From assembly GCA_024449915.1 (NCBI GenBank), contig JAMZAV010000310.1, positions 124,001 to 188,000 of the forward strand: a stretch of DNA of 64,000 bases. Direction: 5' to 3'. Positions within the stretch are counted from its first letter, which is position 1. Every line of letters begins with the position of its first letter. The DNA is from Sweltsa coloradensis. Taxonomy: Eukaryota > Arthropoda > Insecta > Plecoptera > Chloroperlidae. The translations under genes were made by a program, and so were the position numbers. This document shows positions 33,927 to 47,183 of this stretch, piece after piece. Under the pieces are notes generated by a model. That model searched no databases and was not told the origin of the DNA. It was given only the letters and a program-made list of their open reading frames with translations.

Positions 33927-36900
33927 AAATTAATTTGGTAGTTAATGTGTTGATCTAAATGAACCCTGGTTATTGTTTCCTTCTTTGGAAACACTTTCAG
34001 AGCGATTAAGTTTGTAATTGTTTCCCGAACCTATTGTCACAGTGCTTTGACAGTGGTAGCACTCTGGAATCTATACTCTTGTACAGCTTATACCTTATAC
34101 ATAGAGATACGTTTTTTAGCACTTAAATTTAGAAAATTTAGCATTAATTTTGACAAATTTAGCATTTTGTAGCATCAATTGGTTTCTTTTCCACCAAAAC
34201 CCTAAATGTAGGGTGTTTCTTAAACTTCTTCTGGTAAATGATGAATTGTAGGAACATTTCAATTCAATATAGTCACATAAAACGCTAGAATACATTACTA
34301 AACTAGTTCTCAATAGGCATTAAAAACATTATTTTTTGTAAAATTAGCATTTTAAATCGTCAAAATTAGCATTTTGTTGCATCAAAAACCTAAAACGCTA
34401 AAAAAACTTATCTACATACAATCCGTTCTATAAAGCTTGTTGCATGGTATGAGCACATGCAGATGCGTAGTGTAATTAGTTATCGGCGGTGCAAGCTCGC
34501 CAGTCTACTTTGCGCATTCACGGCCATTACCTTAACTGATTTAGTTACGGCTTCATGAGGGTAATAAACATTCAGACACCACAGGTTTCATAAGCTTACA
34601 TCCAAGTTGGAGTAATATTCTATGTAGAATAGACCTCGATAGTTCTTTCCACTAGAGAGTGTCTGAACAATATAACAGAAAAGCAAGTTCATTTTCGTCG
34701 TTTGTGCGGATAAACACAAATCAAGTGTGAAGACTTTAAAACATAAACTCGCAATTATTAAACGCTCTTTCGTATTATTGTTTGTGGGAAGGGAATACTA
34801 TCGTAAATCATGACTGAGATTGGATTTGTGTTTTATTTATGTAAGAGGTTTACCATGAACAAGAAGTTGAAACGGTGTGAACAATGGATATTACAAAGCT
34901 AAAACAAGTAGATATCAATGTATATTGCATTCGGAAATTCTATATATGTTAATAACATGTGAGTGAAATACGTCGATAATTTAGAATAAATTAAACTTAC
35001 ATTACAAAAATTAACTTGTTCTGTGTAAATCAGTTTTTTAACTGAATAAAATAAATTAAACTTAAAAACTTACAACATAAAACTTATATTATATAATATA
35101 TAATATAGTGGGATTAGTATAATAACAAAACACGTATTTTACAATGTTGTCCCTTGTCCGTTATGCCCACGAACAGAATCTTGAAGTAAACAATAAAACA
35201 ATAACCTTGCATGTATAGATGTAGATATTTTCAATTTCAGGAACACTTTTTGAAGAGAGATGTGATTGTAAAAAAAAGTCACACAAAGTAACCAGGGTCA
35301 AATCACACTAGAAATTTTGAATTTTCGAACCACTCTTCCTGGCTCTTCCTGGAGGTCTACTGTTGAAGATAGGCGTTACCCGGTACGTTTAGCTTCAGGG
35401 TTCATAGTGCCCATCTTCCATGAGAGTGTCTATATAGCTAGGCTAGAGTCACTTTTCATCTTGCTCTCAGAATTAATTAATACAAATTGTAGTTAGCAAG
35501 AGCTAGAGCTTCCCTGGTTACCCGGCACCTCCACAATAATGTAAACATATTGAGTCCTCTCGTTAATCCTAAAGCAAGCGGTGGCTTAACAGAAGTGTCA
35601 TTACACGCTCGAAGAAAATTATCCTAGTACCCGGCGCCTCCACCAAAATGTTACCTTACTTAAACGTTGTAGTAATGCATAAGACATTAGTTACAACCAT
35701 ATTGTCACAATTCCTAAAATAGTTCACCTTAAATTGTTGAAAGTTAGCGCACGGTAGGCCTAACCCCGGTTGTTATTAGCGTCCCTGGTTACCCGGCGCC
35801 TCCACCAAGATGCTAACCTTGCTTAGGCGTTGAAGTAATGTATACAAACACATCGACACAATTCCTCTCATCTAATCTAATTGTTGAAATTTGCCACGCG
35901 GTATGTTTAACATAAGGGTCGTTAGCGACGCATTTGACGCGCTCTTCAAGAACAGCTACCCTTAGTTGTTAATAATACATGTTGTAAGCAGCACAGTATT
36001 AGACAATCCTCAACCTATAAACATCATTCCTCTAGTGTACCTTAAATGTGCTTAATTTTTTAATGTGATGTTATACTCAGTTTCCTCGGGACGATACCAG
36101 ACCAGCCACCAGCAATCCTGTCTAAAGTTTTAGACTAATGTTGGGATTGAGTCCTAATAGAAGCCCTTAGTTGTTTTTCTTAACTATCCGATCACTCTTA
36201 GTACCATTTTAGTCACCTGAAAAGAGACACTCCGGTAATCTGACGTGTACGGTATACAGATATATTTCCAACAACAAACGATCTCTTCTTGGTACCCGAG
36301 CACCTCCACCAAGGAAGGTTGTAACTTTCATGCGGGTTGACGGATACCCACAGGTAGTGCAATATAAATAATTAGAAAAGTTGCGAACGCGTATATGGTG
36401 TAGAGCGTATTATTAATTGCAAGCAATTGTTTAAAGAGGTGATGTTGCTTGGTTTTAAGGTAGACAATTCGTTTCATAAAGGAATAAGCCCATGACAAAT
36501 TTTGTGACTACAAAACTTGCAATTAAACGTTAACTTTGTTTAAAATTCTGGTATAAATGTGTGTGATGTACATGTAGTAAATGGAGTATCCGTAGCCTAC
36601 CTCCCGCTGAAATAATAGTATGGAATTAACATTTCAAAATAACACATACTGCAGTCAAAGGTGAGAGCTAAGATAAGCCAAACTAAAAAGGTAAGTCATC
36701 CAAATCGTATACTTTTTTTACAACTTGGCGTTCAAAATCGTTCATAAAAGTAACACTTGTGGGAGTATGCATCAATCCATAAAATTAAATTTAAATTTGT
36801 TCTTCCCAGAAGACTATGACTAATATACTTACTTTATAATGTTTATGCATATTTAATTTTAGATGTCGTGTATTGCGTATTGGTGATCACACAACATTAA

Positions 36901-37731
36901 AAGAATATTATACAAGTATGCTGAAAGAATAACAGATTGATGAAACACGAAACGATCTGTAATATAACATAATTAGGGGTGACTCAAGTGATTGTAGTTA
37001 GTTGTACGATGATTGTAATTATTGTGATGTTTAATTGAGAATAAGTATAAGACATTGGTAATGCATAGATTAATGATCAAATGAAAGGCACGGCATTAAC
37101 AAATCATTGTGTATGATATTTGAATAAAACTAGACATTACGTCGGTATTATCCTATAGTAGTGCTCATAAACGAACAAATCAACGCCACCCCCTTTATTT
37201 CAAACCCGATAAGTACAGCGTGCGGGTAAAAAACTGTCTAAAATACCATCTGCACTGCAGCCACCACGTGAAAGATTTAATTCGCCGGAAACTTGTACAT
37301 ACAGGATAGAATAGTATACTCCTATACTCTGGCCGGCTGGGTTCAATTATGTAAGGCTGTGTAATTTCAGGTTATTATACGTGGAGGATGTACTGCTATA
37401 CCTCCACGTACCCTACCGCTCTATTCACAGAACTAATCAAAAAGAGATCGCAGACTTAATAAAAAGATGATACCGATCAGCTCTCTGCTCTGCTGTAGCC
37501 GTGTGTAGGAGGGGGAACGGTAAGACGGCTCAAGAACAGTTTCCTTCTGACGACGTGGCTGCAAGTCGGGGTTTAGACTTAGTGCAAACAAGCGATGCTC
37601 TGCTCAAAGTGACGTGACGCTTTTGCAATTTATGTGGACTTTGAAGAAATGTGAAAATGTTCGTGTAAGAAATATTCGGATGTAAAGTCGGTTATCGGAT
37701 GGCGATTCTTGCTTTAATTTATTCAAAAACT
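33927..37731. other. No gene recognised; tandem degenerate repeat at 35.5-36.3 kb
   Basis: AT-rich sequence. Contains diverged tandem units ending in the CCGGCRCCTCCACCAA motif. No conserved frame was found. Confidence 0.35.
35505..36310. repeat. Degenerate tandem repeat with CCGGCRCCTCCACCAA motif
   Basis: The motif occurs near 35521, 35631, 35791 and 36296, usually after CCTGGTTA or GGTA. The units starting near 35632 and 35796 share following sequence such as TTAAACGTTGTAGTAATG and TTAGGCGTTGAAGTAATG, giving a period of about 165 bp. Confidence 0.5.
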
Positions 37732-37732
37732 C

Positions 37733-37980
37733 ACATACATACATACATACATACATACATACATACATACATACATACATACATACATACATACATACAT
37801 ACATACATACATACTACATACATACATACATACAATACATACATACATACATACATACATACATACATCATACATACATACATACATACATACTCATACA
37901 TACATCAATACCTACTATACATACATACATACATACATACATACATACATACATACATACATACATACATACATACATAC
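37733..37980. repeat. (ACAT)n microsatellite, about 250 bp
   Basis: Long tetranucleotide array with a few interruptions around 37814-37918. Tyr/Ile/His/Thr-rich frames on both strands are artefacts. Confidence 0.97.
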
Positions 37981-40900
37981 TTTATCAGTATCTCATTAGT
38001 TTTACAAAATAATAATTGTTATTTATAGGCCCAACTCATTTAGAAGAACTGATTTTCGCTTTTCATTGGGTATTCTAGTATTTGCATTATTTTTAAAACT
38101 TTTATATCATAGTTCGGACTTGAAGGTAACGTACTCTACACTTTGAAAATTGTCCAGAAAAATGTTTGCGGTTGAAATGTGTGCGACAGTCAAGTAGAGT
38201 GCATATTCAAGTACATTGTGTTTAGTATTGAACGTTTGACCCTCGCGAATCTAAGGTTGATTAACAGTTATATAAAGAACATGTAAGTTGTCACAGGTGG
38301 TGGGAGTAGCAGCTATTTACATGAGCGAAACGACTTGAAAGGTTGATTACCTGCTATGTTGTGTTGACACAACCGAGCAAACATCTTGTCGGCTCGCAGA
38401 AGTCCAAGCCCAAGGAGTCTCAGAGCGCAGAGGTTCGCTAGAATAAACACACATAAAGTTATTACAAACACGTAGCACTAGCCTCCAGTACAGTACCGAG
38501 TGGGTGTGCGGCGTAGAATGCCCGTCTCGGTGTGAAAGAAGTTCGACCGAATCTACAGGTAAAGCACTAAGTGCAACAGACCGCAATTCCACGGCACGCG
38601 CTCTACCCACAGCAGCGTAACTGGAACGAAAACAACACAATTTTAATATAAGCTCAATTAAAACTCGAAGTTTTAGCTTGCAAGAAAATTTGACCGAGCA
38701 CATGCAGATATTTGTATTCATGTGTGCGATCTTAAGTTAGACAGTACAATGCATAGAATCACGAAGTCTATTGTGCATTGTGTGATTCTGATTACAATGG
38801 CAGTGTGTGATCGATTAATTTGGACGGTCATCTGTGGCCCGGGGACATTGTGGTTGATGACCGTGGCAACGAGTTATCCTCTCTCGCGGTGCTGAAAACT
38901 GCATGGCCTTGTAAATTAAATGAAACAAACATAACGTCATAAGCATTGCCATGGGAACGCGAAATAACATTCGAGAGTGCTGTCGTGCTGTGCTAATAGG
39001 TGCATGGTACGGCTGCATCGATCGTCGTATACGGTCACTCGACGGCTTGCACTTCGAGAGCCAAACCAATCATTTGCATCTCAGGAGGAGTTGGGGAGGA
39101 GGAGTACAATTATTAAGTATCGAGTTTAGAACGTGGCGTTTAAGAGTGAATAACCGTTGGCTATAGTCTCGCAAGTTGTAAAACCTGCCTGTTCTCTCGG
39201 TCTAGGGGCTATGACATGCACTCGTCAACCGCTATTACCATATGATTAGAAGAGTAGCCTACGGATTGGCTTTTGCTTACCCCTCTGGACGAGCTACTGT
39301 TGCGCCGCGGACTGCAGCTCACCGTCTTCGCCAGCGGTCTATCTTGCACTGCACTCTACTCACCGTGTGGTGTGGTGTGTGTGAGTGTGTGTGCAGGCCG
39401 TTTGTCACCTCAGTCACCGACCTAACCTAACCGGTATGCCCATCCCCTTTCCTACACAGCTTAGCAACATTTAGCTCGATTTAGACGTACTAGCTGCAAT
39501 TTGTGGGAATAAATCTTGGGCAGACACAACCCGACATAATGTACATCGCAATTGAACGATACCGAGGCTATTTGCAAACTCAGGAGATTATACCACTGGT
39601 TTGCGATTCATTTCTAGATTCTAAGGGACTACAATAATATACATACATTGTAATTTAATCAATTGCAGTAGCCTGTAGCTATTTTCATTAGAAATCGGCT
39701 ATAAAACTGCAGGATTCTGGTATCAAATAAACTCGAAAGCCGATGAGAAGGCTATTGTATGGAATGAGGTGTGGGAGGCAAGTTTTTGTGAGAAATGCCA
39801 CTAGGCCAGTCTACATCATCCTACGCTAATTTCGTGTTTTCCAAGACCAGTCTTTCTGCACGCAACTTGAGACCCGAGGGCCGTCACGATTGACAATTTG
39901 GTCAAGTAAATCAATTCAGCGACGGCCAAGACTCCGCGTCTTGTCTGGACGCATGCAGTTAGTGCACTGCATGCTGGTTCATCTGCTTCCTGTTCCTTCC
40001 CTTCGGCTGTATAAATGCCCTATCATTGAATAAGAAATAATAGACCATTCTAGTTTTGTATATTAGTCGAGTAATGTTTATAATCCAATAAATCATAAGA
40101 GAATACACAAGTCAAAGAAAAGATCAAATATACATAGAGATGAAGGGAGAGAGAGAGAGAAAATAAAACCATAGCCAGTAAACCTTTCAGTTGCAAGGCT
40201 ATGAAAAACCGAATGATTTTTTCTGTCTATTCGCAATGGGGTCAAACAACTCTCAATTAGATATAATTATGCCTTCCAAACCTATAACAAAAAACGATAA
40301 TTGAGCTAGCGTTTCAATCTGAGACTGTGGAAACATTTTTTATAACGGACAAGGTAAACCTGAGACTGACATTTTGCCTGCCCTACCGTACTCAAAAAGT
40401 ACAAATGGATCCCAACCCAGAACTGCCCATGAACCAGGCCTAGGTCACGGCAGTTGTGCTATGCTGGGTAGGACCTGCAGGTACAATCCTTACCGCTAGG
40501 TACCTATCGCACAGTATCAAATACCCGTACAGCGTATAGGTATCACTCATGATATCAGGTACCGGTATAGTCCCAGGCAGAAAGCTGCATGTTCCCAAGG
40601 AAAATTCCTTGCCTTGGTGAGTTCTCAGTATGTTGTATAGTCATTTAAAATTTTTGAAAATCATGGTGTAGCCATTGAGTATGCTTATGCTATAACTGCT
40701 CAACGCACATTTCTGAAGATAAGACAACATTTCCATTGGTTTGTTGTTTCTTTGAAATTACTCATTCAATTTGGGCCCATTTGACCGTACTCGCCGATAA
40801 TAATGTTAAAATAATTTCGCTAATTGGGCATAATGCTGACATTTTTAGCGTTACATTTTCATTATGGGCTTATACACAATAATAATAATAATATATAGTA

Positions 40901-42228
40901 TGATTGCATTTATACTTTGACCCCAATTAATAATTATAATATTAATTAATATGCATTAAAAAATAAAATTTATGTAAAAAAAATATAATTAGTAAATTTT
41001 TTAAAGAATATGTAAAACAGGATGGGAAATAATTTGTAAAAATGATAGAAGAGTGTTAACAACAGTACGGGAATAATACAAAAAACTAATCAACAATTCG
41101 AGTGATGACATCATTTGCTGCGGCGGAGTTATTAAGGCCAATAGGAAGCTTAGCTTGCCATCACAAAATGTTTCTTTCTTGTTGTCGCATTCAGTAATGG
41201 TGGACCCCTTTCACTAGTTATGCTGACCATTAATCTTTGGAGGTTACAAAAATGCCCCCCACCACCACCCCCCCGAAAAACAAGGGCTAGTTACGCCACT
41301 GCACATACGCGTTCACACAACACACTTCGCACATAGGCCTACACATGTTCAACATGCTTGTAAGCGAAGACTCCACCTTATTGTCGGATGCGGACTCGTA
41401 CATATTATTACATTGAAATAAATCTCATCGTACGCTGTTCTGCTCAACCCCTCACAGGTGCAACAATATTACATCATGGTTTCTAGGTTAGTATTTATGG
41501 GCGGGCAAGTTGACATGTCGGCTCAATAAAATCTTTTTAAATGTATTGTAAATGTAATCAATTAATACAATCCAGAAAATTTAAATAAACTGGTCGGGAT
41601 GAATTTTGTAATTTTTTTTTGTAATTAATATTCTCTCCTATCATATGAATTATTACAAATTGGTGGTACCAACTCACCTTTATTCCGATTGAAAAATTAA
41701 CTGTTAACTATAACGGATGGTTGTTTTTAATGTTACATAAAATTTCGTACATAGGACCAACATTATGTGTGGTACAGTTCAAAAACGTTTTTTCGCATGG
41801 GTGGACAACCGATAACTTGTTTTTCCATCTAACTATTAAATTCCACTAATAATCTTACCTACCAAAAAAAGGGGGGGGACATGTTTTTCAGATAGCGAAT
41901 CTTGGTATAATTTTTAAAAAAAAACGCCTTTATTTTGCCATCGTTAATAATTTCGTTAGCCCTTCCAAGTTCTAAACCATTACAATTATTTACCTGTTCG
42001 GCGGTGATAAGTTTGTAACTTAGTAAGTATAAGTAAGTTACCGACATAATGTATACATACGACTGTTATAGAACAATTTGAATTTGATTAGGCTTAACAG
42101 TAATATTGTCAATATTCTGTAGGCATTATACACAAACTAAAGTATACATGCATCGTTTTTGTTGCTTGCAGAAACACAAAAAAAATTATGACTCACAGCA
42201 CGTTTCAAAACTCATGCGCGTTTACTTA
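37981..42228. other. No further exon assigned; GC-richer stretch at 38.4-39.45 kb
   Basis: Around the candidate exon at 38351-38620 and up to about 39450 the GC and CpG content is higher than in the flanks, which fits a promoter or 5' UTR zone but proves nothing. From 39.5 to 42.2 kb the sequence is AT-rich and I see no gene. Confidence 0.35.
38351..38620 (-). CDS. Candidate 5' exon of the SH3 gene (start codon exon), unproven
   Basis: On the minus strand this 270-nt stretch is bounded by a good acceptor (TTGTTTTCGTTCCAG) and a donor (CATAGCAG|GTAATC). An ATG at 38382-38384 with A at -3 opens a frame of 11 codons (MFARLCQHNIA) plus one base before the donor. That one-base overhang is exactly what the exon at 12440-13047 needs, giving MFARLCQHNIA-V-DVKRRHSW. 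A stop lies upstream in the same frame. The stretch is richer in GC than its surroundings. The frame match has about a one-in-three chance of arising by accident, and the peptide does not resemble what I recall of Dlish N-termini. It may instead be a non-coding exon or an unrelated transcript. Confidence 0.3.
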
Positions 42229-42295
42229 TTAGACGAGTGAGCGCAGCAAAACGAAGTCTATAACGCTACTCGATCGGACCTTGGTCGTGATTAAT

Positions 42296-42378
<83 letters not shown>

Positions 42379-43011
42379 GGCCGGTCCCATACGGCCGAAC
42401 GGCCAAATAGATTGAGCTGAAATTTTAAACAGACATCCGTGACCAGGTAACTGAGAACTGCTAACAAAATGAGCACAATCCATTTCGATTTAAACCTACA
42501 AGAAATAATAAATAAAAAAATAGGCTTAACATGTGTAGGAATTCTTTTTACGACAATGGTTTTGCTTTTGAAAAAAATCACTGCCTCCTAGATGCTACTC
42601 GGTTGCAATGGAGGCAGTGGAAAAAATATTTGTAATGCAGTATGCAGTGACCAATGTGCATACATCAGCTCGTAAGCATGGAAGATTTTAACTCCCCGTA
42701 ACTGATGGCGAGCTCTGGCAGTCGTTTCGGGGACCTTTCCTCCTTACCTTGACCACCACCCCAACGACGACAGCCAAGACAACACGATGATGATAACAAA
42801 CGGTGACGACCATGACATGATAACCCCCCTTTCCTCCCCCTACCCGTGGCTGGTTCTGACCAGCATTAGACTTTACTCCCACATCCCCTAGGCTAGAGTG
42901 GCCATTAAGACCTAATAGTTAGCCTTAGATAGGGGGAGGAAAGGGAATGTTACCGGGTACTCAACACATGGCTCTCTCACTCGTCTAACAACGACTTTGG
43001 CGTTTCCCTAG
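42229..43011 (+). mobile_element. Non-autonomous Helentron-like element, family D
   Basis: 5' TTAGACGAGTGAGCGCAGCA, 3' CTCACTCGTCTAA, hairpin AACG-ACTTTGG-CGTT, TCCCTAG|T. The (CTGT)n array near the 5' end (42297-42379) is internal. The sequence AACGGCCAAATAGATTGAGC recurs in the family D remnant at 59.9 kb. Confidence 0.85.
42297..42379. repeat. (CTGT)n microsatellite
   Basis: About 20 perfect tetranucleotide units inside the family D element. Confidence 0.97.
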
Positions 43012-43090
43012 TAGTTATTTATTATCGTTACGAATAACGAATGTGACATTTGGCAGTAATTTTGAGAGAGAAATCGTATTTTTAAAACAT

Positions 43091-43643
43091 AGGCTATTCG
43101 ACCGCGTTTTTCTATTTTCCAAAATATGCTACCAAGTCAAAATATAGTGAATGGCTTTGAAACCTGTCTATTTTAGAAAATCAAAAATATTTTTTTCAAA
43201 TTTTTCTGATCCGGTACACAGCCAATATAGCCACCTCAAAATAATTTACAACTTCAATTCTCCAAGGCACACCATTCAACGTAGGGTGTTGTGTTTTTGT
43301 GACATTCATTTTCAACTGTTTTTCTATGGAAAGACAGGGAGAAAAAATATTTATTTTAACAACTGTCTTTCCTGCGAATTTTTTGGTTTGGCGGTACAGT
43401 ATTTCCATAGAAAAACAGTTGAAAATGAATGTCACAAAAACACAACACCCTACGTTGAATGGTGTGCCTTGGCGAATTGAAGTTGTAAATTATTTTGAGG
43501 TGGCTATATTGGCCGTGTACCGGATCAGAAAAATTTGAAAAAAATATTTTTGATTTTCTAAAATAGCCAGGTTTCAAAGCCATTCACTATATTTTGACTT
43601 GGTAGCATATTTTGGAAAATAGAAAAACGCGGTCGAATAGCCT
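43091..43643. repeat. Near-perfect 553-bp palindrome (2 x 242-bp arms, 69-bp loop)
   Basis: The left arm 43091-43332 (AGGCTATTCGACCGCGTTTT...) pairs with the right arm 43402-43643 (...AAAACGCGGTCGAATAGCCT) with no gap and only about three mismatches seen by eye. The loop is 43333-43401. Mirror-image frames on the two strands result from the symmetry and are not genes. It may be a fold-back transposon or a hairpin RNA locus. No clear target duplication (flanks TAAAACAT and TAAATGGA). Confidence 0.95.
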
Positions 43644-44094
43644 TAAATGGAAAGAAATGTATCTGTCTCATAATGTATATTTATAAGATAATTACAAGTA
43701 AAATTGTACAACAGTAAACATATTATACATATACAAATATTTGTATTGTAATGTGTGTATTATTTATTATGAAAAAGTCTTACTGTGATTAACACGCTCG
43801 ATTTCGAATTCCGTATTATGTACTTGTAGTGGTTTCTACTTACTTACTAATCAGTAGTTGCTGTGGAGCAATGCAGCACCGTGGCGTGTGTGGACTTATG
43901 TACATGGACTCTTCTAGTTTCTGTGATTATACCCAAATTAAGATATTTAATTGTACCCATTGTTACAAACTGACGCTTGTTTTTTTCGCGTGAGTTAATT
44001 GTTTGGGACCCAAGAAATTCCCAGAGCAAAATAATACACATGCCATCTAAGACGAATGTTCACAATTTAATTGTAGAACAACAACAAAACTTCT

Positions 44095-44181
<87 letters not shown>

Positions 44182-44182
44182 C
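44095..44182. repeat. (AAC)n microsatellite
   Basis: About 29 units. It produces a polyasparagine frame on the plus strand (43977-44318), which is not a gene. Confidence 0.95.
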
Positions 44183-44349
44183 TTTCACGCCTGATCCGTG
44201 CACATTACATCGCAAACTGCTATCTCTAAGACACTCCCATCCTGACTATAACGTCACTATATACATTTCCAGTCAAATAATATACTATTCATATACTTTT
44301 GTCTTCATCAAGAGGTGACATGCATCTGGGTAATCACATTTTGTATGTA

Positions 44350-44964
44350 CTAGGCCACTTCGCGAACGCTTTTTTTAGTCGCGTTGATGGATGAGCTTTT
44401 TTGTAAGATTTAAGTTTGCGTGGGATCACTTTACCTTTGCAAGTGCTTTTTGAATGTATTGTATTTTGAGGTGAGTGTTGTCAAATTTCTATTGTTATTT
44501 GTTAATTGTTATTATAAACTTAAAAAAAACTCATATTTAAACCTTTATTCTATGGATTCTGGCTAACTTTTTCAACTTTTTCTTTCAAAAAGCAATACAT
44601 CACCATTACCTTAATGCCCATGTAAAATATGAACGTTGTAGCCCCACCCGTTTGGTCAGAATCAGCCCAAATGTCATGAAAATATCGCGCTAAAAATCGA
44701 AAAAATCGTAAAAGTACGATATTCACGAGAAATATTTCTTCGATTGTACCCAAAAACATAGCAGGTCTTAGTTCAGAGATTTAGAAGGTCCCCTCCAATT
44801 TTCATCAAGATATCGCATATGCCGTTTGCCCGGTAGAGAGCGAACAAACAGAAAAAAATAAAAACAAACAAACAAACAAACAAACAGACAAACAAACAAA
44901 AAAAACATTGGAGCTAAATTTTTCGGGGGTCAGTGAAATTGAAGTCTTCGCTTCGCTCATCCAA
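44350..44964 (-). mobile_element. Non-autonomous Helentron-like element, family B
   Basis: Minus orientation. 5' TTGGATGAGCGAAGCGAAGA at 44964; 3' AAGCTCATCCATCAACGC, loop, GCGTT-CGCGAAGTGGCCTAG at 44350. It is 615 bp with standard family B internal markers. Confidence 0.85.
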
Positions 44965-44994
44965 AAACTTATTTACAAAGGATGAAATGACTAT

Positions 44995-45079
44995 TTGGAT
45001 GAGCGAAGCGAAGACTTCAATTTCACTGACCCCCCAAAAAAATTTGCTGGTGTTTTTTTTGTGTGTGTGTGTTTTTTTA
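44995..45079 (+). mobile_element. Family B 5' end fragment
   Basis: TTGGATGAGCGAAGCGAAGA followed by about 65 bp of family B 5' sequence, then cut off exactly where the next element begins. It lies head-to-head with the preceding family B element at a distance of 30 bp. Confidence 0.75.
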
Positions 45080-45708
45080 CTAGGAAGCTTCGCAAACGCT
45101 TTTTCAGGCGCGTTGTTGGGTGAGCGTAATTTTTAAAAAACGAAAAAAGCGTAAAATTGCGATTTTTATGAGAAATAATTTTTCGATTACGCTCAAATTT
45201 CACACGAACATATTAATTTATAACATTAAGGTTCTGTGAAAAAATAATTGCAATCGGATAAAGCATGTCGGTGTTATAAGTCGAAGAAATTTTAAAAATC
45301 GAAAAAAATTGTAAAATTGCGATTATCATGAGAAATAATTTTTTGATTCCGCTCAAATTTCACACGAACATATCAATTCATAAAATAAAGGTTCTGTAAA
45401 AAAAACATTACAATCGGATAAAGCATGTAGGTGTTATAAGCCGAAGAATTTTTTTTAAAATCGAAAAAATCGTAAAATTGCGATTTTTGTGAGAAATAAT
45501 TTTTCGATTGCGCTCAAAAACGTGGCAGTTCTAAGTTTAGAGATTTCGAAGGCCTCCAGAAAATTTCATCGCAATTGGAGTATCGGTTTAGCCGAAATTG
45601 TGTTAACAAACACACAAAAATACAAAAAAAAAGAAAAAAAAACATTCCGGATTTTTTTCTCCAGTGTAGTGAAATGGAATCTTCGCTTCGCTCGCTACGC
45701 TCATCCAA
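45080..45708 (-). mobile_element. Non-autonomous Helentron-like element, family A
   Basis: Minus orientation, 629 bp. 5' end with one GTAGCGAGC unit at 45708; 3' CGCTCACCCAA, AACGC-GCCTGAAAAA-GCGTT, TGCGAAGCTTCCTAG at 45080. Same length as the copy at 46061-46689. Confidence 0.85.
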
Positions 45709-46060
45709 TTATTTTAAATTTTTAGATTGGTGCCGTAATATTATCTGATTAAGTATCTTTTAATAAAATCAAACCTGAAGAAAATCGCAGCATAACTTCA
45801 CAATAAATTATCATGAAATGATAGTGCAAGCATAAAATATAGCAAGAAAAATACCAAAATTTCTAACTTTAACTGCTGTTTTCTCAAAACAGCAATTTCG
45901 TTATACATTGACAATCTTTTCAACCAAGTTTACAGAAGTAACAACAGAGGTAGATGGATCATTTATGGCTTGTTTTGTAGGTTATTAAACGTAGCATGCA
46001 TGGTTTGACAGAGCCACATTTAGATATTTGACCAACCCATGAATTACATAATATATTCCA

Positions 46061-46689
46061 CTAGGAAGCTTCGCAAACGCTTTTTCAGGCGCGTTGTTGG
46101 ATGAGCGTATGTTTTTTTAAACGAAAAAAGCGTAAAATTGCGATTTTTATGAGAAATTATTTTTCGATTGCGCTCAAATTTCACACAAATATATAAATTC
46201 ATAAAATTAAGGTTCTATGAAAATATCATTACAATCGGATAAAGCATGTAGGTGTTATAAGTCAAGATTTTTTTTTAAACAAAAAGGGTAAAATTGCGAT
46301 TTTCATGAGAAATTATTTTTCGATCGCGCTCAAATTTCAAATTAATATATAAATTCATAACATTAAGGTTCTGTGAAAAAATCATTACAATCGGATAAAG
46401 CATGTAGGTGTTATAAGTCGAAGAATGTTTTAAAAGTCGAAAATCGTAAAATTGCGATTTTAATGAGAAATAATTTTTCGATTGCCCTCAAAAACGTGGC
46501 AGTTCTACTTCTAAGTTCAGAGATTTCGAAGGGCTCCAGAAAATTTCATCGCAATTGGAGTATCGGTTTAGCCGGAATCGTGTTGACAAACAGACAAAAA
46601 TACAAAAAAAAGAAAGAAAAAAACATTACTGATTTTTTGGTCAAGTGTAGTAAAATGGAATCTTCGCTTCGCTCGCTAGGCTCATCCAA
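46061..46689 (-). mobile_element. Non-autonomous Helentron-like element, family A
   Basis: Minus orientation, 629 bp. 5' TTGGATGAGCCTAGCGAGCG at 46689; 3' ACGCTCATCCAA, AACGC-GCCTGAAAAA-GCGTT, TGCGAAGCTTCCTAG|T at 46061. Confidence 0.85.
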
Positions 46690-47129
46690 TAAGTTTATTT
46701 TATGGTGGAATAATTTGCTTTTATGAAAGTTTTAATATTTAAAATTATAAAATTAATACTTGTAGTTGTCCTGGACTAAAAAACTCTGTCAAAACACGGA
46801 TATATGCCTAACAATTAAAATAAATGTAAACACAACTTTCTAGAGCAACTAAGTTGTAACTAAGTACTAATCTTGGTCAAGAGCTCACCATTGTTACAAC
46901 AATGAAATATTAATTAATTCAATCTTAAAATAACAATAAAGAATAAAAAAGTAGACATTTTTTTTTTACTTTCGTATGTCAAGTTACATACAAGAAAAAT
47001 AAATCAATAAAAGACTCAACTGTAAAACTTTTTCCAAGACTATACTAGTACCTTAATTGGTATTAACATAGCAATTAGAAAAAGTAATGAGATCCTACTT
47101 AAAAACGTAATCATTGGACAGTAATATTC

Positions 47130-47183
47130 AAAAAAGCTCATCCATCAACGCGACTGGAAAAAAGCGTTCGCGAAGCGGCCCAG
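47130..47183 (+). mobile_element. Isolated family B 3' end
   Basis: AAAAGCTCATCCATCAACGC, loop, GCGTTCGCGAAGCGGCCCAG. The terminal CTAG has decayed to CCAG, and no family B body lies upstream. Confidence 0.65.

Noticed and set aside
37604..38028. Tyr/Ile/His/Thr-rich and Met/Tyr/Val/Cys-rich frames
   Set aside because: Direct translation of the (ACAT)n microsatellite.
43151..43583. Four similar frames on both strands
   Set aside because: Mirror copies caused by the 242-bp inverted arms.
43977..44318. Polyasparagine protein
   Set aside because: Translation of the (AAC)n microsatellite with no conserved flanks.
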